The notes under the pieces are model-generated. The model saw only the letters and a program-made list of their open reading frames with translations, ran no database searches and had not been told where the DNA came from. A stretch of 64,000 nucleotides of DNA from NCBI GenBank assembly GCA_030512295.1, contig JAULSR010000002.1, positions 5,890,001-5,954,000 of the forward strand, in the 5' to 3' direction. The DNA is from Bombardia bombarda (lineage: Eukaryota > Ascomycota > Sordariomycetes > Sordariales > Lasiosphaeriaceae). Numbering within the stretch: position 1 is the first letter of the stretch; every line of letters starts with the position of its first letter. Position numbers and translations under genes: made by a program. Below are positions 1 to 11,664 of the stretch, piece by piece.

Positions 1-1272
1 TACGAATATCTGCTCTTCGCATCGTGTCTCAGTTCGGGCACTCGACCCGATAGTTGACTCTGGGCCAGGGGTTGGGTGTCAAAAACGCCACGAAACTCAA
101 TATCCCGAGAAGATGGGACAGCGGAAAGAAGGGCGGAAAGACGTCCTTTCCGGCATCGGCATCTGTCGGCTTAAAGCCCTTGCACTTCCCGGTCTCAATA
201 TCTTTTCCAGTGGAAATGGGAGTACGATTGCACATTGCACTTTCCCTGGCTTTTTTCCCTCCAAATTCGCCGAGTTATCACATGAACACCGGTATCATAT
301 TTCGAGTTACATCTCATTAAGTCTCTTTCTGTTTCCCAAATTTGTGAGTTAGAAAGATCCGGATACTACCTGACATCCGTTCACGTTCGTTCCCTAGCAC
401 TGCCTTTCTTTGTTGCGGGTGATATGAAAGCAAAGACCGAAGATATCTACCACTGAGAGTTTTGGATCTTATACAGGGGCATCGGGGGAAAGGTTGCGAT
501 ACCATCACTGCAGTCTTCTCTCAGTTGTTTCCAGCTCAACATGTATTGGTCGTCCAGTGACGAAGCATGGTATTGTTCTGAACCTGGCATCTATCCATTG
601 ACAACTTACATGGTATCTTTTTGCAATAGCTTAGCCAAAGAAACCCTGACCGATGGCCGGACCTCCATTGATGTCCTTGTTCCGCTATCGCGGGCCGGTG
701 TAAACCGCCACAATCCAGAACTACCTCAAGCTCGAGACAGGCACTTTCCTTCAACCAATCTTCCACACATATTCATCCCTTATCCGCCTAAAAAGGCATT
801 CGTACCTAACAGCCCGATTGCCAGTTCGCCGATCATCGGTCCGGTGTGCCCCTGACCGCTCCTTTTCTTGTTGGTTGAAGTTGAGAGAGATTGTTTGCCA
901 ATGACGAGAAGATCTACAGATTGAAGAGGTTGTCTACACCTTCCAACACCGTGGATGTCACCCCCCTATGGCGTTAATGCATCTCGGCAGTCAGTAAGAA
1001 GTGCGGGAGACTAAACCTGTACTCCAATGCGGATGAGTCCACAAGTCTTGTTAGACGCTCTTGTCCATGCTCTTTCTCCTGCACTTGAAGCCCCGCTTGG
1101 TCGTTGAGTCATCGCCCAATGCCAACCGACAACGGCAGGACTGTCGATTCTATATTGTTTAGAAGGCAGTCCAATACTATAGTTTATCTCTTAATCACGT
1201 CTCATCCTCTGTCATTGTCTCTGCCACCCATTCGTTTGCCTCGCTGCAGAATAAACTCTCTTTTCTTCCATC
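1..1272. other. Intergenic, left edge
   Basis: No gene can be supported here. Short open frames on both strands overlap one another and match no family I recognise. The last 100 bases are pyrimidine-rich, as expected for the 5' untranslated region of the transporter gene that follows. Confidence 0.5.
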
Positions 1273-2981
1273 ATGAATGCCACTGGTCTCGCCCAAGATC
1301 CCCCATTGAGTTGGACCAATACCCAAGGGCTACAGGCCAGGCGTCCATAAACGCAGGTGGAGATGGAAACCAGGATGTGATTACGAATGTTGGCGGCAAT
1401 GCCCCTGAGAACCCCGCTGGGGAGGAAATCAGAAACGAAGCCGTTCTCGACAGCTCCTGGGCCGCTTGGAAAACCGTCATAGGCTCGACAGCCACCATCA
1501 CAGCGACCTTCGGAGTCATCAACTCCATCGGCACCTTCCAGTCATACCTAGCCACCCACCAGCTCCGCAACTACAACACGCAGCAAATCGGCTGGATAGC
1601 CAGCCTCAACATCTTCCTCTGCTTCTTCCTCGGTGTCCAGTTCGGCCCCTGGTTCGACCGCTGGGGGCCCCGATGGCTCATGGCCGGCGGCAGCCTCGCC
1701 TTCGTCCTTGGTATGCTCGGCATGTCCTTCGCCGGTTGTGACAACCCAGGAGGTGAGCGGGACACGTGCGACGACGACCAGCACAAGGCCCTCGGACTGC
1801 TCATGAGCATGTGGGGCGTCGCGTGTGGTATCTCCGCGGCCGTCCTCACGACGTCGGCAATGTCTGTCCTGCCGCACTGGTTCAAGGACAGGCTGGGGCT
1901 GGCGAACGGCATCGCCTTCGCCGGTAGTAGCCTCGGGGGCGTGGTGTTCCCGCTGGTCTTGAGGAAGGCGCTGGAGGAGCTGGGCTGGGGCTGGAGTGTG
2001 AGGATCGTCATGTTCACTGTTATGGCGTTGTTGTTTGTGGCGAACGCGTTCACTCGCGGACGTACCGAGGAGCTTAACCGGGACAGAGAGCAGGAGAAGA
2101 AGCTGATGAATTTTAATTGGAGGTGTCTTACCAATTTGGGGTTCTTTTGGGCGACGATTGGCATTGGAAGTTAGTATTTCTGTTATCAAGGTATGTGCTG
2201 ATCTGATTTTATTCTGTCTTAGTGTTCGAATTTGTTGTTGCTTCCTCCGTGGGGACGTTGCCGTCGTGGTCGACCGCCAAAGGGTTTGACGAGAGTGAGG
2301 CGTTTGCCCTATTGGCCGTCTACAATGGGTATGTTCTTTCACAGTCTCTACTGTCTCGTCGATGTCCATATGCTAATCCAGTATTCTCTGTCTGTTACAG
2401 GGGCTCCTTCTTCGGTAGAATCGGCGCTGGGTGGGTTTCAGATCGAATTGGCCCTCTGAACACCGTCAATGCCACCCTTATAATGAGTCTCGTCTTTGTT
2501 TTTGGACTCTGGATACCCGTGACCCACGACAGCCTCGCTTTGTTTTATGCTTTCTCGGCCCTGTTTGGACTGGGTACTGGAAGCATTATGAGCATGACCC
2601 CGGTCTGCATTAGCAAGTAAGTTATAAAGACATCGTCCATTGTCAGATCTGGCCCCTTTTCTAACGAAACGCCCTCCAGGTTCTGCAAGCCTCACGAAAA
2701 CGGACGGTATTATGGAACAAGTCTGAGCGTCGTGAGCTTCTTGTAAGTGAAATCAACTGCACAGCGTTGTGTTATTTGGCTATCAAGACCAATATACTGA
2801 TAACCTCGTCACATTTAGTACTTTATTCAGTATACCAGTTAGCGCCGAGATACTTTCGAAGCTTGGCCCCACGGTGTTTATCATTCTCTTCGGTGTCTGG
2901 CTGGCGGTGGCCCTGGGAGCGTTTGTTGCCTCTCGGTGGTATTGTTTGGGGCGTTCAATGAAACTATGGATAAGGGTCTAA
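1273..2981 (+). CDS. MFS transporter, monocarboxylate/riboflavin (MCH-like) type
   Basis: Predicted plasma-membrane major facilitator. After a polar N-terminus the protein runs through an unbroken series of hydrophobic helices, beginning with WKTVIGSTATITATFGVINS. It has the fungal monocarboxylate-permease features: QIGWIASLNIFLCFFLG, the loop FDRWGPRW, and LPHWFKDRLGLANGIAFAGS. Later exons give FFGRIGAGWVSDRIGP and end at WIRV. Introns are placed at 2170-2222, 2329-2400, 2617-2679, 2743-2818 and probably 1286-1356; the six exons then give 457 aa. The start is the weak point. ATG 1273 has good context, but its own frame stops after 25 codons, so the proposed 71-nt intron with donor GTCTCG is needed; alternatively the long frame opens at ATG 1104. 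MCH members carry monocarboxylates or riboflavin, and the substrate cannot be told from sequence. Confidence 0.85.
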
Positions 2982-4182
2982 ACAAACTATTGGTCACGAT
3001 ATGACTTCTTTGAGAAGATCTACGATCAGCAATGTTTGGCTTCTGGAAAGATTTGGGGGGAAACTCGGCATCAGAGCTCAATGGCAGTAACTCAGCAGAT
3101 TATAGCGTATATTAATTGGTCTTTTTTAAAGGAGTTACTTGACCCAGTTCCATGATCAGTTTGGCAGCTCAGGACATTCCCTGTACAGCGCAGCTTACTA
3201 AACCAGTCACAGAGACAGAGATCACCCTGGCGAGACTTACTAGATACCTCATACGTTACACGGCATATGTCACTCATCGTCTTTTGCGCTACCAGGTCTG
3301 AGCACTTTCGAGGGCATCTTATGTACTTGGTCATGATTTCCTTGCACTCGGCCGAGCTCAAATTTGCCTCCCACGTTCGGCCGGTCCCAAGTCAGGAGAA
3401 AAAAAGAGTTTCGAATCCAGTGCAGCGCAACGTTATCCAGCGGAAGATTCTGATGGCAAACGCCCCCTTTCGACAGATGGAGAGCTGCCGCTATAACCGG
3501 CCGGCAAAGTCATACCGAAGCCATAGGTATGATGGGGATTGAGATTCAGCGATATCGGGCCTTTTAGCATCAGACGGAAGGAATCTGTTCATATTACTCG
3601 TTTTGACTTCCTTCTTTTCTCCCAATCAATAGCTAAGGACACTGTAGCTCTACTAGCAAAACCTCCCTTGTCGATACTAAGGCAATGTTGGACAGGGTGC
3701 TACCTGTCCTTCCTAGGAGTCTAGAAAGATACACTGCCCTTTATATTTTCTGGCCTGCCAAAGCAGAATGTGGTCTTTTTGGCGGGGAGATTTGGACTTG
3801 GGGAGTTTCCATCTCATCCAAAGTTGATCGATTGTGACGCAGTGTACACCGGTACCAGCCGCCTCAGGGCCCCAACCTTGATAGCCTAGGTAACCCGATA
3901 TCATACGATGGGCAAGATACCCGGTGTGCCTTATCGTTCACCTAGGGAAGGAGCGAGCGTAGCAATTTCCTGGGCAACCAGGGCACCTCAGTTACCCACA
4001 AAAAAGACTGGCTGCTTTCATTTTCCGTCATACTCTACCACTTCTTTTTGCGTCTCCCCCTCGTGTTTCCCCCGCGTCCCCTCGCGACTCCCCTCTTTTT
4101 ACCTTGTCTGTTTTTCCTTCACTCTGACAAAAGAGACTCCTAGTATTTAAGCTTATATATCCACTGCAAACTAGGAGCAACC
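2982..4182. other. Intergenic
   Basis: This holds the 3' region of the transporter and the promoter of the aminotransferase. A pyrimidine-rich stretch at about 4040-4130 precedes the aminotransferase start, typical of a fungal leader. No gene or RNA was recognised. Confidence 0.5.
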
Positions 4183-5978
4183 ATGGCCTCCGTAATAAAG
4201 CCAGCCGAGCGTGTGCGCAAACAGAAGCGGGACGTCTGGTCAGTGTGACAGAACCATGCAGGCTCGGTACTATCTCACCGGGGAATCGCAAGAGGTTAAC
4301 TGACACCCGTGTGGAATCTCACAGGAGCATCATCAATGAGGCCGCAGCCCTAGCCCCCAAGCAGCCTATTGTGAACTTAGGCCAAGGATTCTTGTGAGCA
4401 TCCTACCCTCCGCCTCCGCCGGAAACAAACGACAGGATATTTCATGAGGGAGCTAACACGGCTGTCGCAGCGGCTACAACCCTCCCCAGTTTGTCCGAGA
4501 CGCAGCGAAGTCTGCCGTTGAACGTGTCGACTGCAACCAGTATGCTCCACCAAAGGGCCGTCCCAGCCTCCGCAAGGCCGTTGCGGATTCTTATTCCCCT
4601 CTCTGGGGAAAAGATATCAACCCCGACACCGAGGTGCTTGTCACGACTGGAGCCAATGAAGGTTTGTTGATCCCCAGCCCTAGTTGTCAGCTCGGTGAGG
4701 CGCAACTCTAACATGACTGTCGCAGGCATGCTGAGCGCCTGGATGGCGTTCCTCGACCCCGGTGACGAAGTCATCGTCTTTGAGCCCGTCTTCGACCAGT
4801 ACCTTAGCAACATCGAGATGCCAGGTGGCAAGGTCGTCTACGTCTCGCTTCTGCCGCCTCCTGATGGCGTTGTCAAGAACTCTTCTGCTGCTGAGTGGGG
4901 CTTAGATATGACCGCCCTTGAGAATGCTGTCACTCCCAAGACCAAGATGATTGTACGTTTTGCTCATTTGATGCATTAGAGTGTTCTCGTACTGACACAA
5001 CTTTGATAGGTGATCAACACGCCGTATGTCCACTAGCCAGTGTTGCTATTGGGAAAAGATCAATGTGTTAACAAGTCACAGTCACAACCCCACGGGCAAG
5101 GTGTTCTCCCGCGAGGAGCTCCTGGCTATTGGCAACCTGTGTGTGAAGAACAACATTATGATCCTGTCGGATGAGGTTAGCTTTCCTCCAACTTTCGTAC
5201 AAAAGAAAGCTAACCAGCTACCAGGTGTATGATCGTCTTAGTTATGTTCCTTTCACGCGAACCGCAACACTTTCCCCCGAGATTGCCAACCTCACCATCA
5301 CTGTTGGTTCTGGAGGAAAGATGTTCTGGGCGACCGGGTGGCGAGTTGGCTGGCTGATTGGACCTGAGCACCTGATCCGCTACTGTACCGCTGCTCATAC
5401 GAGAATCTGCTACTGCGGTGTTAGCCCTTTGCAGGAAGGTTTTGCCGATGGTCTGTATCTAGCAGACAAAACCTCCTTCTGGGACGAATCTAAGAAGGAC
5501 ATGACTCGCCGAATGGAGACGCTGAACGAGATCTGGGACGAGCTGGAAATTCCGGTATGCCTCTCTATAGCGAAAGGCTGGATGTATAGTTTACTAACTC
5601 CCTTTGCTGTAAAGTACTGCAAACCGGACGGCGGCTACATGATACTTGCAAATTTCAGCAAGGTCAAAATCCCAGAGGGATACAGGTTCCCCGCTGAGCT
5701 GGAGGATAGACCGCACGACTTCAAATTGGCGTGGTTCCTGATCATGGAGCTCGGAGTGGCCTCTATCCCTACTTCAGGTAAATCAATCGTTACGTTTTAT
5801 GACAAAATAATTGCTGGCGACAGAGTAACTGACAGAATTATTCCACGCAGAGTTTTATGCGGAGGCAAACTGGGATCAGTCTCACAACTGGCTGCGATTC
5901 GCTGTCTGCAAGAACTTCGACGTCCTGGAGGAAGCCAAGTCAAGACTGAGAGGCTTGAAGAAGTACATTGAGGCATAG
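4183..5978 (+). CDS. BNA3: Kynurenine aminotransferase / class I-II PLP aminotransferase
   Basis: Predicted fold-type I PLP enzyme of the kynurenine-oxoglutarate transaminase / cysteine-conjugate beta-lyase group, which converts kynurenine to kynurenic acid in tryptophan catabolism. Seen in order: IVNLGQGF near the N-terminus, NQYAPPKGRPSLRKA, the turn NTPHNPTGKVF, the PLP-aldimine segment VGSGGKMFWATGWRVGW (lysine in SGGKMF), and C-terminal WLRFAVCKNFDVLEEA. Nine exons give 423 aa, the usual family length, and the total is divisible by three. Introns: 4239-4324, 4394-4470, 4662-4725, 4953-5009, 5024-5081, 5176-5224, 5555-5614 and 5778-5850. Exon 5 (5010-5023) is only 14 nt and encodes part of the NTPHNP motif. 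The start ATG lies in CAACCATGGCC. It could be mitochondrial or cytosolic; no clear presequence is visible. Confidence 0.9.
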
Positions 5979-7760
5979 AGAGGACGGGACAGGACATGAA
6001 GATCTTTGAGGATTGCGACCTACCTATTCGGATGTCTCCTTGATCTGTTGACCTAGCATCTACAGGCTGGAAGTGATCTTTGCGTGGCGAAGACTGATAA
6101 CAATATCATGGATTTGGCTTGATGGCGCAGTGGCTGCCTGTACATGGATGGTCTTATATACTACCTAGTATAGCCTAGATAAATAAACGGACGGTGTCTT
6201 ATGGCACTGATCGTAATTTACTGCGTTCATTTGCCATCAACAGCGGGTCTTCACCCGGTGTCCTGTGTCGATAAGTCGGAGCCGTTGTGAATGACCGCGT
6301 TACTTTGACGTGCAGACAGAGCAGAGCAATTGCAGTAGGTAGTACCTGTAGGCGAGAGCTATCCCGGCTTGTGTCGCATTAATCTTGCATGCCTTCTACG
6401 ACATCAAGGGGACCTAAGGGTCCGGACAGAGCCAGGGACTGGGCGAGTGATCTGCACCGCGGGAAGCGGATCGCGGGCCGTGCCTAGCGCAATCGACGCT
6501 GGAGCATGGGTCCCTTGCAGGACAGGCAGGCTGGCCGCAGGGGTGAGCGTGGAGGAGGACGACACCACGATCAGCCGCGGATCGCTTTATCTTGAACTGA
6601 TGTGCTTGAAATAACTATCGTGGGAATTGTGAAATATTTCGAGACGGGGATTTCAATCATACCCGAAATTTTGTACGGGACTTGGGGTTCAGAGAATAAC
6701 GTGATAAAGTGCGAGACAAAAAAGGGAGCCCAAAAGGAAGAAAAGGCGTACAACACCAGGGATTCGCTGGTTGTCACCGACCCAACTACTAGTCTGGCCC
6801 TCACTTGCTTATCTAGGGCATAGCGGACGGGATGCCGAGTTTTCAAGTGGGTATGGCCGTATGTGATGGAGTGTGTTTGTTGACGGGTTCATGTATTGCG
6901 GAAACTGTGATACGCGCCGAGGTACTGAGGTTTCCCGATCACATTTTGGTGCAAGGGGACTGAATAGCTGCATTGTTTGACACTCACTCGAAAGGAAATG
7001 ATGGGATTGTCCGATTATGGAGCATAGCGGAAAGTGATAATTCAGTGTGGTGGATATAGTGCTATTTTTTCGTTGAGATCTTGGTAGGTTTCGAGGAGTC
7101 TTGTTACGGATTTCTTGTCGTGTGACTATGTCAGCTATGAAACCAATTTTTTTTGTTCTGGCAGCAGGAAGACCAGTTCATCTGTGGGATACAAACTTGT
7201 CATGGCTGTATTTTTGTCACCGAGGAACATTTAGGAAGATAATGAACGAGGTGCGCAGAAAGCTGTAGCTGTCATCAAGGGATGGAGGATAAGGAATGGT
7301 GCTTTGAAAGACGTTGAGTGCTCCTAAATAAAGAAAAAGATATGGCCGGACTGGGACATCTGTGGCAGCCACTATTGACAATAGACAGAAATCTACAAAG
7401 TTGTACAACTAAATGAGTCAATGAAGCAACACAGCGTAGTCTAGCAAACTGATAGGCACGAAAAGATGGATTGCTTCTGGATCAATTCGGTGAAGGAAAG
7501 TGTTATCGGGTTTAAGGTCTGGTATGCAGTTACCCCGCGCGCTACGACCAAGACATTCACCTAACATGGTCAGTGCACGTATTAAGATGGTTAATTGCAT
7601 AAGTGATACCCAACAATGGTCCTTTCAATTCCGACTTTCCCCAGCTCTCATTCGCCATCCACATCTCCAACTTGGACACTCTTGGACCATTACTAAAAAA
7701 GAGGTGCCGCGTCAATTTCCACAAGGAGATCACTCCGTCAAATCCATACCATCCATCAAA
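5979..7760. other. Intergenic, 1.8 kb
   Basis: No coding potential stands out; the open frames are short and overlap on both strands. It contains the 3' region of the aminotransferase and, at the right end, the promoter of the U2B''-like gene. Confidence 0.5.
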
Positions 7761-8756
7761 ATGGCTTCGGTACCACCTGTCGCTACGTATGTGTCATTGC
7801 ACTCCGACACGTACAAGGCTTCCCAGGTGTCTTGGCGCTCGCGCGTCCCCCGCGCAAATCCGCCTGTGCCTGTGCCCTGTGCCTGCCTGTCGTGAACGGA
7901 AACCCTCAGTCGTGATGAGAACCTAATGTAACTAACCTTTGCCCCTCTGACCTCTCCAGCGTCTACGTGCGGAACCTCGAGGAGCGCGTCAAGCCCGAGC
8001 CGCTCAAGCAGGCGCTGCGCACCATCTTCTCCGAGTACGGCACCATCATCGACATCGTGGCCAAGACCAACCTCAAGGCCAAGGGCCAGGCCTTCATCGT
8101 CTTCGACAACCCCGAGTCGGCCGCCGCCGCCATCGACGAGGTCCAGGGCTTCGACCTCTTCGATAAGCCCATGCACCTCGCCCTCGCCCGCACCCGCAGC
8201 GACGCCACCGTCCTGACCACGGGCAACGAGGAGGAGTTTGACCTGCACAAGCGCCGGCGCATCGCAGAGAAGGGTACGCATCCCCCCCCCCCTCCTCTTT
8301 TCACCTACGTGGAAACCCTAACTGACACCTACCCCCACAACAGACAAGAAAAAGGCCCTCGAAACCGCCGAGGAGCAGAAGCGCCTCAAGCGCCCCATGC
8401 CCGCCACCGCCGCGGGCGCCGACGCCAGCGGTGGCCGCCCAGCCAGGAACGCGCGCGGCGCCGGCCTCAAGCCCACGGGCGCGGGCCCCGCCGCCGCCGT
8501 GCCCGACGAGTACCTGCCGCCGAACCGCATCCTCTTCGTCCAGAACCTGCCCGACGGCTTCGACAAGGACGCGCTCACGAGCATCTTTGGCCGCTTCGAG
8601 GGCTTCCGCGAGGTGCGCATGGTTCCCGGGCGCCAGGGGATCGCCTTCGTCGAGTACGAGGCCGAGGCGGGCGCCATCACGGCCAAGGAGAACACGGCCG
8701 GCATGGCGCTGAAGAATGGGGAGAAGACGATGAAGGTTACGTACCAGCGCCAGTAA
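7761..8756 (+). CDS. MSL1: U1A/U2B''-like snRNP protein, two RRMs
   Basis: Spliceosomal RNA-binding protein of the U1A/U2B''/SNF family, which binds a stem-loop of U2 (and/or U1) snRNA in the nucleus. Two RRM domains flank a basic Ala/Gly-rich linker. RRM1 shows RNP2 VYVRNL and RNP1 KGQAFIVF, then the family-typical VQGFDLFDKPMHLALARTRSD. RRM2 shows ILFVQNLPDGFD and GRQGIAFVEY and runs to the C-terminus, as in U1A/U2B''. Three exons: 7761-7786, 7960-8273 and 8344-8756 (250 aa, in frame). The first intron is long for this window (173 nt) and follows only nine codons. The linker DNA is very GC-rich, and a run of ten C lies inside intron 2. Whether it serves U1, U2 or both cannot be decided here. 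It is convergent with VMA8. Confidence 0.93.
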
Positions 8757-9151
8757 TAAGATGGATGATATTTCTGCGAAAGGAAGAGGACATGCTGGCG
8801 GGTGGGATACGGACAGACAAACAGATGCTGGTTCTACTACGTAGGTATGTAGGTAAGTTTGTCTTCTGGTGAGGACCTTTCTTCAATTTATTACAGTCGT
8901 GCCCGTCCATCTTGCCAACCAATAGAGAGGGAGAAGGACGAGGAGTGAGTGCGCCATAGCAACAGGGGAAGAGTTTAGGCTATGTAAAGATACCCATTGT
9001 AAAAAGAATAAAACAATAAACTCCTGGAATACGCCCAAGCCTATTTCAACAAGTGTGTATGTGCAGACAGGACAGACAGGACAGACAGGACAGACAGGAC
9101 AGACCGACACTCTGGGCCATTCGCCAGCCTTTGGAACCAAACTTTGGCATG
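8757..9151. other. Convergent 3' intergenic with 9-bp tandem repeat
   Basis: Shared 3' region of two convergent genes. It contains a perfect tandem array of the 9-bp unit GACAGACAG at about 9066-9104 (a little over four copies), immediately downstream of the VMA8 stop. Confidence 0.7.
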
Positions 9152-10492
9152 CTAAAAGATGACATCCTCATCAACCTCGGCGTCTAGGATATTCCTAGGT
9201 TCGGCGTACTCCTCTGGTTCTACGTTTTCTTGGCCGCGCGCCGCCAGTTCGGCCATTCTTGCCTCTCTCTTCTCCTTCATTTCTTTATCCGCGGCCGCGG
9301 TATCTCGCAGTTTCTTGTTTGCGACCTGTAAGATATGTGAGTGTGGTAGTTCCAATTATGAGAGGGAAATGATGACACGGACCTTCTTGAGTCTGTAAAA
9401 CTCCTCTCTGTCAAGCTCGTCGAGCTCAGAGTTGATATCTGTAGTGTAGGGTTTTAGCGGATGTTCTCTTCATGCCCGTAATTATCTGGCAACTGCCTTA
9501 CACTTGATGGTATTCTCAGTACGGGGAATAATGACATGTTCACTGTGGTGTGGTTGGTTAGCTAGGCTAGCTGATGCTGACATGTTTACGCGGCGCGGGC
9601 GTCGCTTGATGCATGCATTATATCACTTACATGGCATTGACTAAGTAAGAGCAGCAATGTGTTAGCGAGTTCATCCTAGTATAGATTCGCGACGGGACAG
9701 GGAAAGAGGAGAGAACCCACCTCTTCGATTAACAACCTTGATGACCTCATCCAAGATCACAAACGCCGTCTGCAGACTGGCCAGCTCGACCAGCGCCTCG
9801 ACCGCCCTGGCATACGTCTCGCGGCAGCGCTGGACCTGCTGGCCTCCCTTGCCGAGGCCCGTCATGGCGAAGTCGTTGTTGCCCTCGGTCTGGTAGGCCT
9901 CAAAGGCCGGGAGCAGGACACCAGACACGTTCTCCTGCTTGGTGCGGACGCGGAAGCGCGCCGCCTTGGCCGACTCTTGGATCTGGTAGCCGATGTTGCC
10001 GCCGACGGCGTACGTCACCTCGGCGAGCGACAGCGACGCGATCTGCATCACGCGGCCCATCTTGCGCTTCGCTTCGTCGATGCGGCGGGTGATTTCTGGG
10101 AAGATGGTTAAAATGTGTTGCTTCTGCGGCGTGGTAGCACTTGTTAGGTGGTATGGCATGTCGTGTGGTAGTTACCTCGGAAACGTCTGTGGTGAAGGTG
10201 GTTCATGGTTAGTCGAGTTCAGCCTGTGGCATGCGGGGAGGTAGGGAGGAGGAGGGAGACATACTTGGTGAGAGCTTCACTCTTTCTCTTGAGCAGACTG
10301 TGGCCAGTCTCGGCACCCTTGAGCTTGGCTTTCATCAAGCCCAGGGACTGCCGCGTGGGAAAGACAGCCTCGCGGTCCTACTAATCGTCAGCCCTCATTG
10401 CGCCTGCGGGATAAGAGAGCTGCTACAGCTCGAGTTCGAACTGGAGTCGGAGCTGGAGGGGAGGGGGCCAAACGCACTGAAGCGCCAGACAT
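9152..10492 (-). CDS. VMA8: V-type proton ATPase subunit D
   Basis: Central-stalk (rotor) subunit D of the vacuolar H+-ATPase V1 sector. Diagnostic segments are REAVFPTRQSLGLMKAKLKG near the start, AKRKMGRVMQ, the highly conserved GLGKGGQQVQRCRETYARAV and ELASLQTAFVILDEVIKVVN, then NAIEHVIIPRTENTIKYINS and an acidic tail ending DEDVIF, like yeast Vma8. Eight exons on the minus strand: 10478-10492, 10265-10377, 10176-10186 (11 nt), 9721-10095, 9631-9640 (10 nt), 9502-9542, 9383-9438 and 9152-9325. The total is 795 nt, giving 264 aa in frame. The start MSGAS-DREAVFPTR was chosen because it resembles the yeast start and has a matching splice donor GTGCGT. Both microexons restore conserved residues (KRFRE; VNAI), which supports them strongly. 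Confidence 0.95.
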
Positions 10493-11664
10493 GTTTGCGA
10501 TTCGCCCGGCGGGCTGGTGACGAGCAGGAGCGGCGAGTTATGGTGCAGTGCAGTCGAATGAGGAAGGGCACAAAGGTGTCGTCGTTTTAGGGGCGGAATG
10601 CAAAGCTCTTGGTCATTGACGCTGTCTTGACGGTGTCGACTGCAGGGACGGGGCCGGGGGATGGTGGTGGAGCTTGGAGCTTGGGTAGGTCGTGCAGTTG
10701 TTGGGCGGCTTGGGTTGTTAGTGGAGCTTAGCGATGAACACAGCAATTCCCCCTCACCTGCACCAACACTGACAAGGTAGGTACCTGGGTACCGGATTGC
10801 CTCTAACGTAAGGAGCGATTACGTAGGCAAGTGGGTGACAAAAAAAGCGGGACACCAAAATCAGTTAACGACAACCAAGTCACGTTAACCAGCCTCAAAA
10901 ATTCCAGGGAAATTCTCTCTTATTAAAAGACTTTGGGACTTTTAGCCTGCAAGTTTTGGAAGAGTTTGTAGTAGCTTTGGTAGAGAGATTAGTGCTTGGA
11001 TACTCCCAAAATTAACACTTTTGCGGGCACGGACACTTTTAGTGTCGTGCTTTTTTTATCACCCACTTGGTAGGTATGGCTAGATTGGGGCCGAGCGCAA
11101 TCCAAACAGAATACCCGTCCTTCGACTCTTGGTTCTGTCTGGATAATGGCGGCTTCATGCACAATACGACTGGCAGGATCGAAAAGAAGTTGCCCCCCAA
11201 CGCCGTTGTGCAATATCTTGATCCCGCGATAAGTAGACCCGAATGGGTATAGAGGTACCTATAACCCCTCGTTAATTAGTACAAAGTACGAATACGAAGT
11301 AGGTACTGTGTTATTCGCATAACGAGTTAGGAGAGTGAACGGCTGATTCCGCCACATATCTATTCGTACTGTTTAGATGCTTCCTCCCCCCGATGCAGCC
11401 AACCACAGTAATGCATGCCCCTCACAAGTTTGTATCACTCTACCCGTCCTCCCCGGTTAAATGAACCGCAGCCACAAATAAAGGTCAGTTCCAACCGTTT
11501 CCATTGTTTTTGTTTGCACAAGGGCCCGTGCATTCCCAGCCCAACTCTTGAGAAGTTGAGATTGTGGATCTCGCTCTCCGCTTGTTTACGTATAAATCGA
11601 CTGTCGCGCTGCCTACCTACCTTTGCTTGGGACAACGCGCGTTCGAAAAGTACCGCCCAGAACA
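10493..11664. other. Intergenic with repeat fragment
   Basis: This holds the promoter region of VMA8 on its left side, the 173-bp duplicated gene fragment at 11076-11248 (listed separately), and the leader of the FTA2-like gene. Nothing else was recognised. Confidence 0.5.
11076..11248 (+). pseudogene. Duplicated fragment of the 13.7-15.1 kb gene, inverted copy
   Basis: These 173 bases match the reverse complement of 13888-14060 with only four differences. The source segment encodes SAIQTEYPSFDSWFCLDNGG and flanking residues of the nuclease-like gene. Three differences (positions 11082, 11230 and 11234) are CpA-to-TpA changes or their complement (TpG to TpA), the signature of repeat-induced point mutation; the fourth is a G-to-C change. 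Homology ends abruptly on both sides: the copy starts at an internal ATG of the parent and ends before the parent sequence CACGCTGG. No promoter or complete domain is present, so it is a dead fragment, although a 61-codon frame remains open across it. Confidence 0.9.

Noticed and set aside
29..235. 68-codon minus-strand frame with hydrophobic stretch at the left edge
   Set aside because: Too short to judge, no splice sites or family evidence; it might be the last exon of a gene off the window, but I cannot support that.
1548..2369. 273-codon antisense frame over the MFS transporter
   Set aside because: It spans exon and intron sequence of the transporter and has no domain; shadow frame.
3405..3425. 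TTTCGAATCC resembling a tRNA B box
   Set aside because: No upstream A box or stems at suitable distance.
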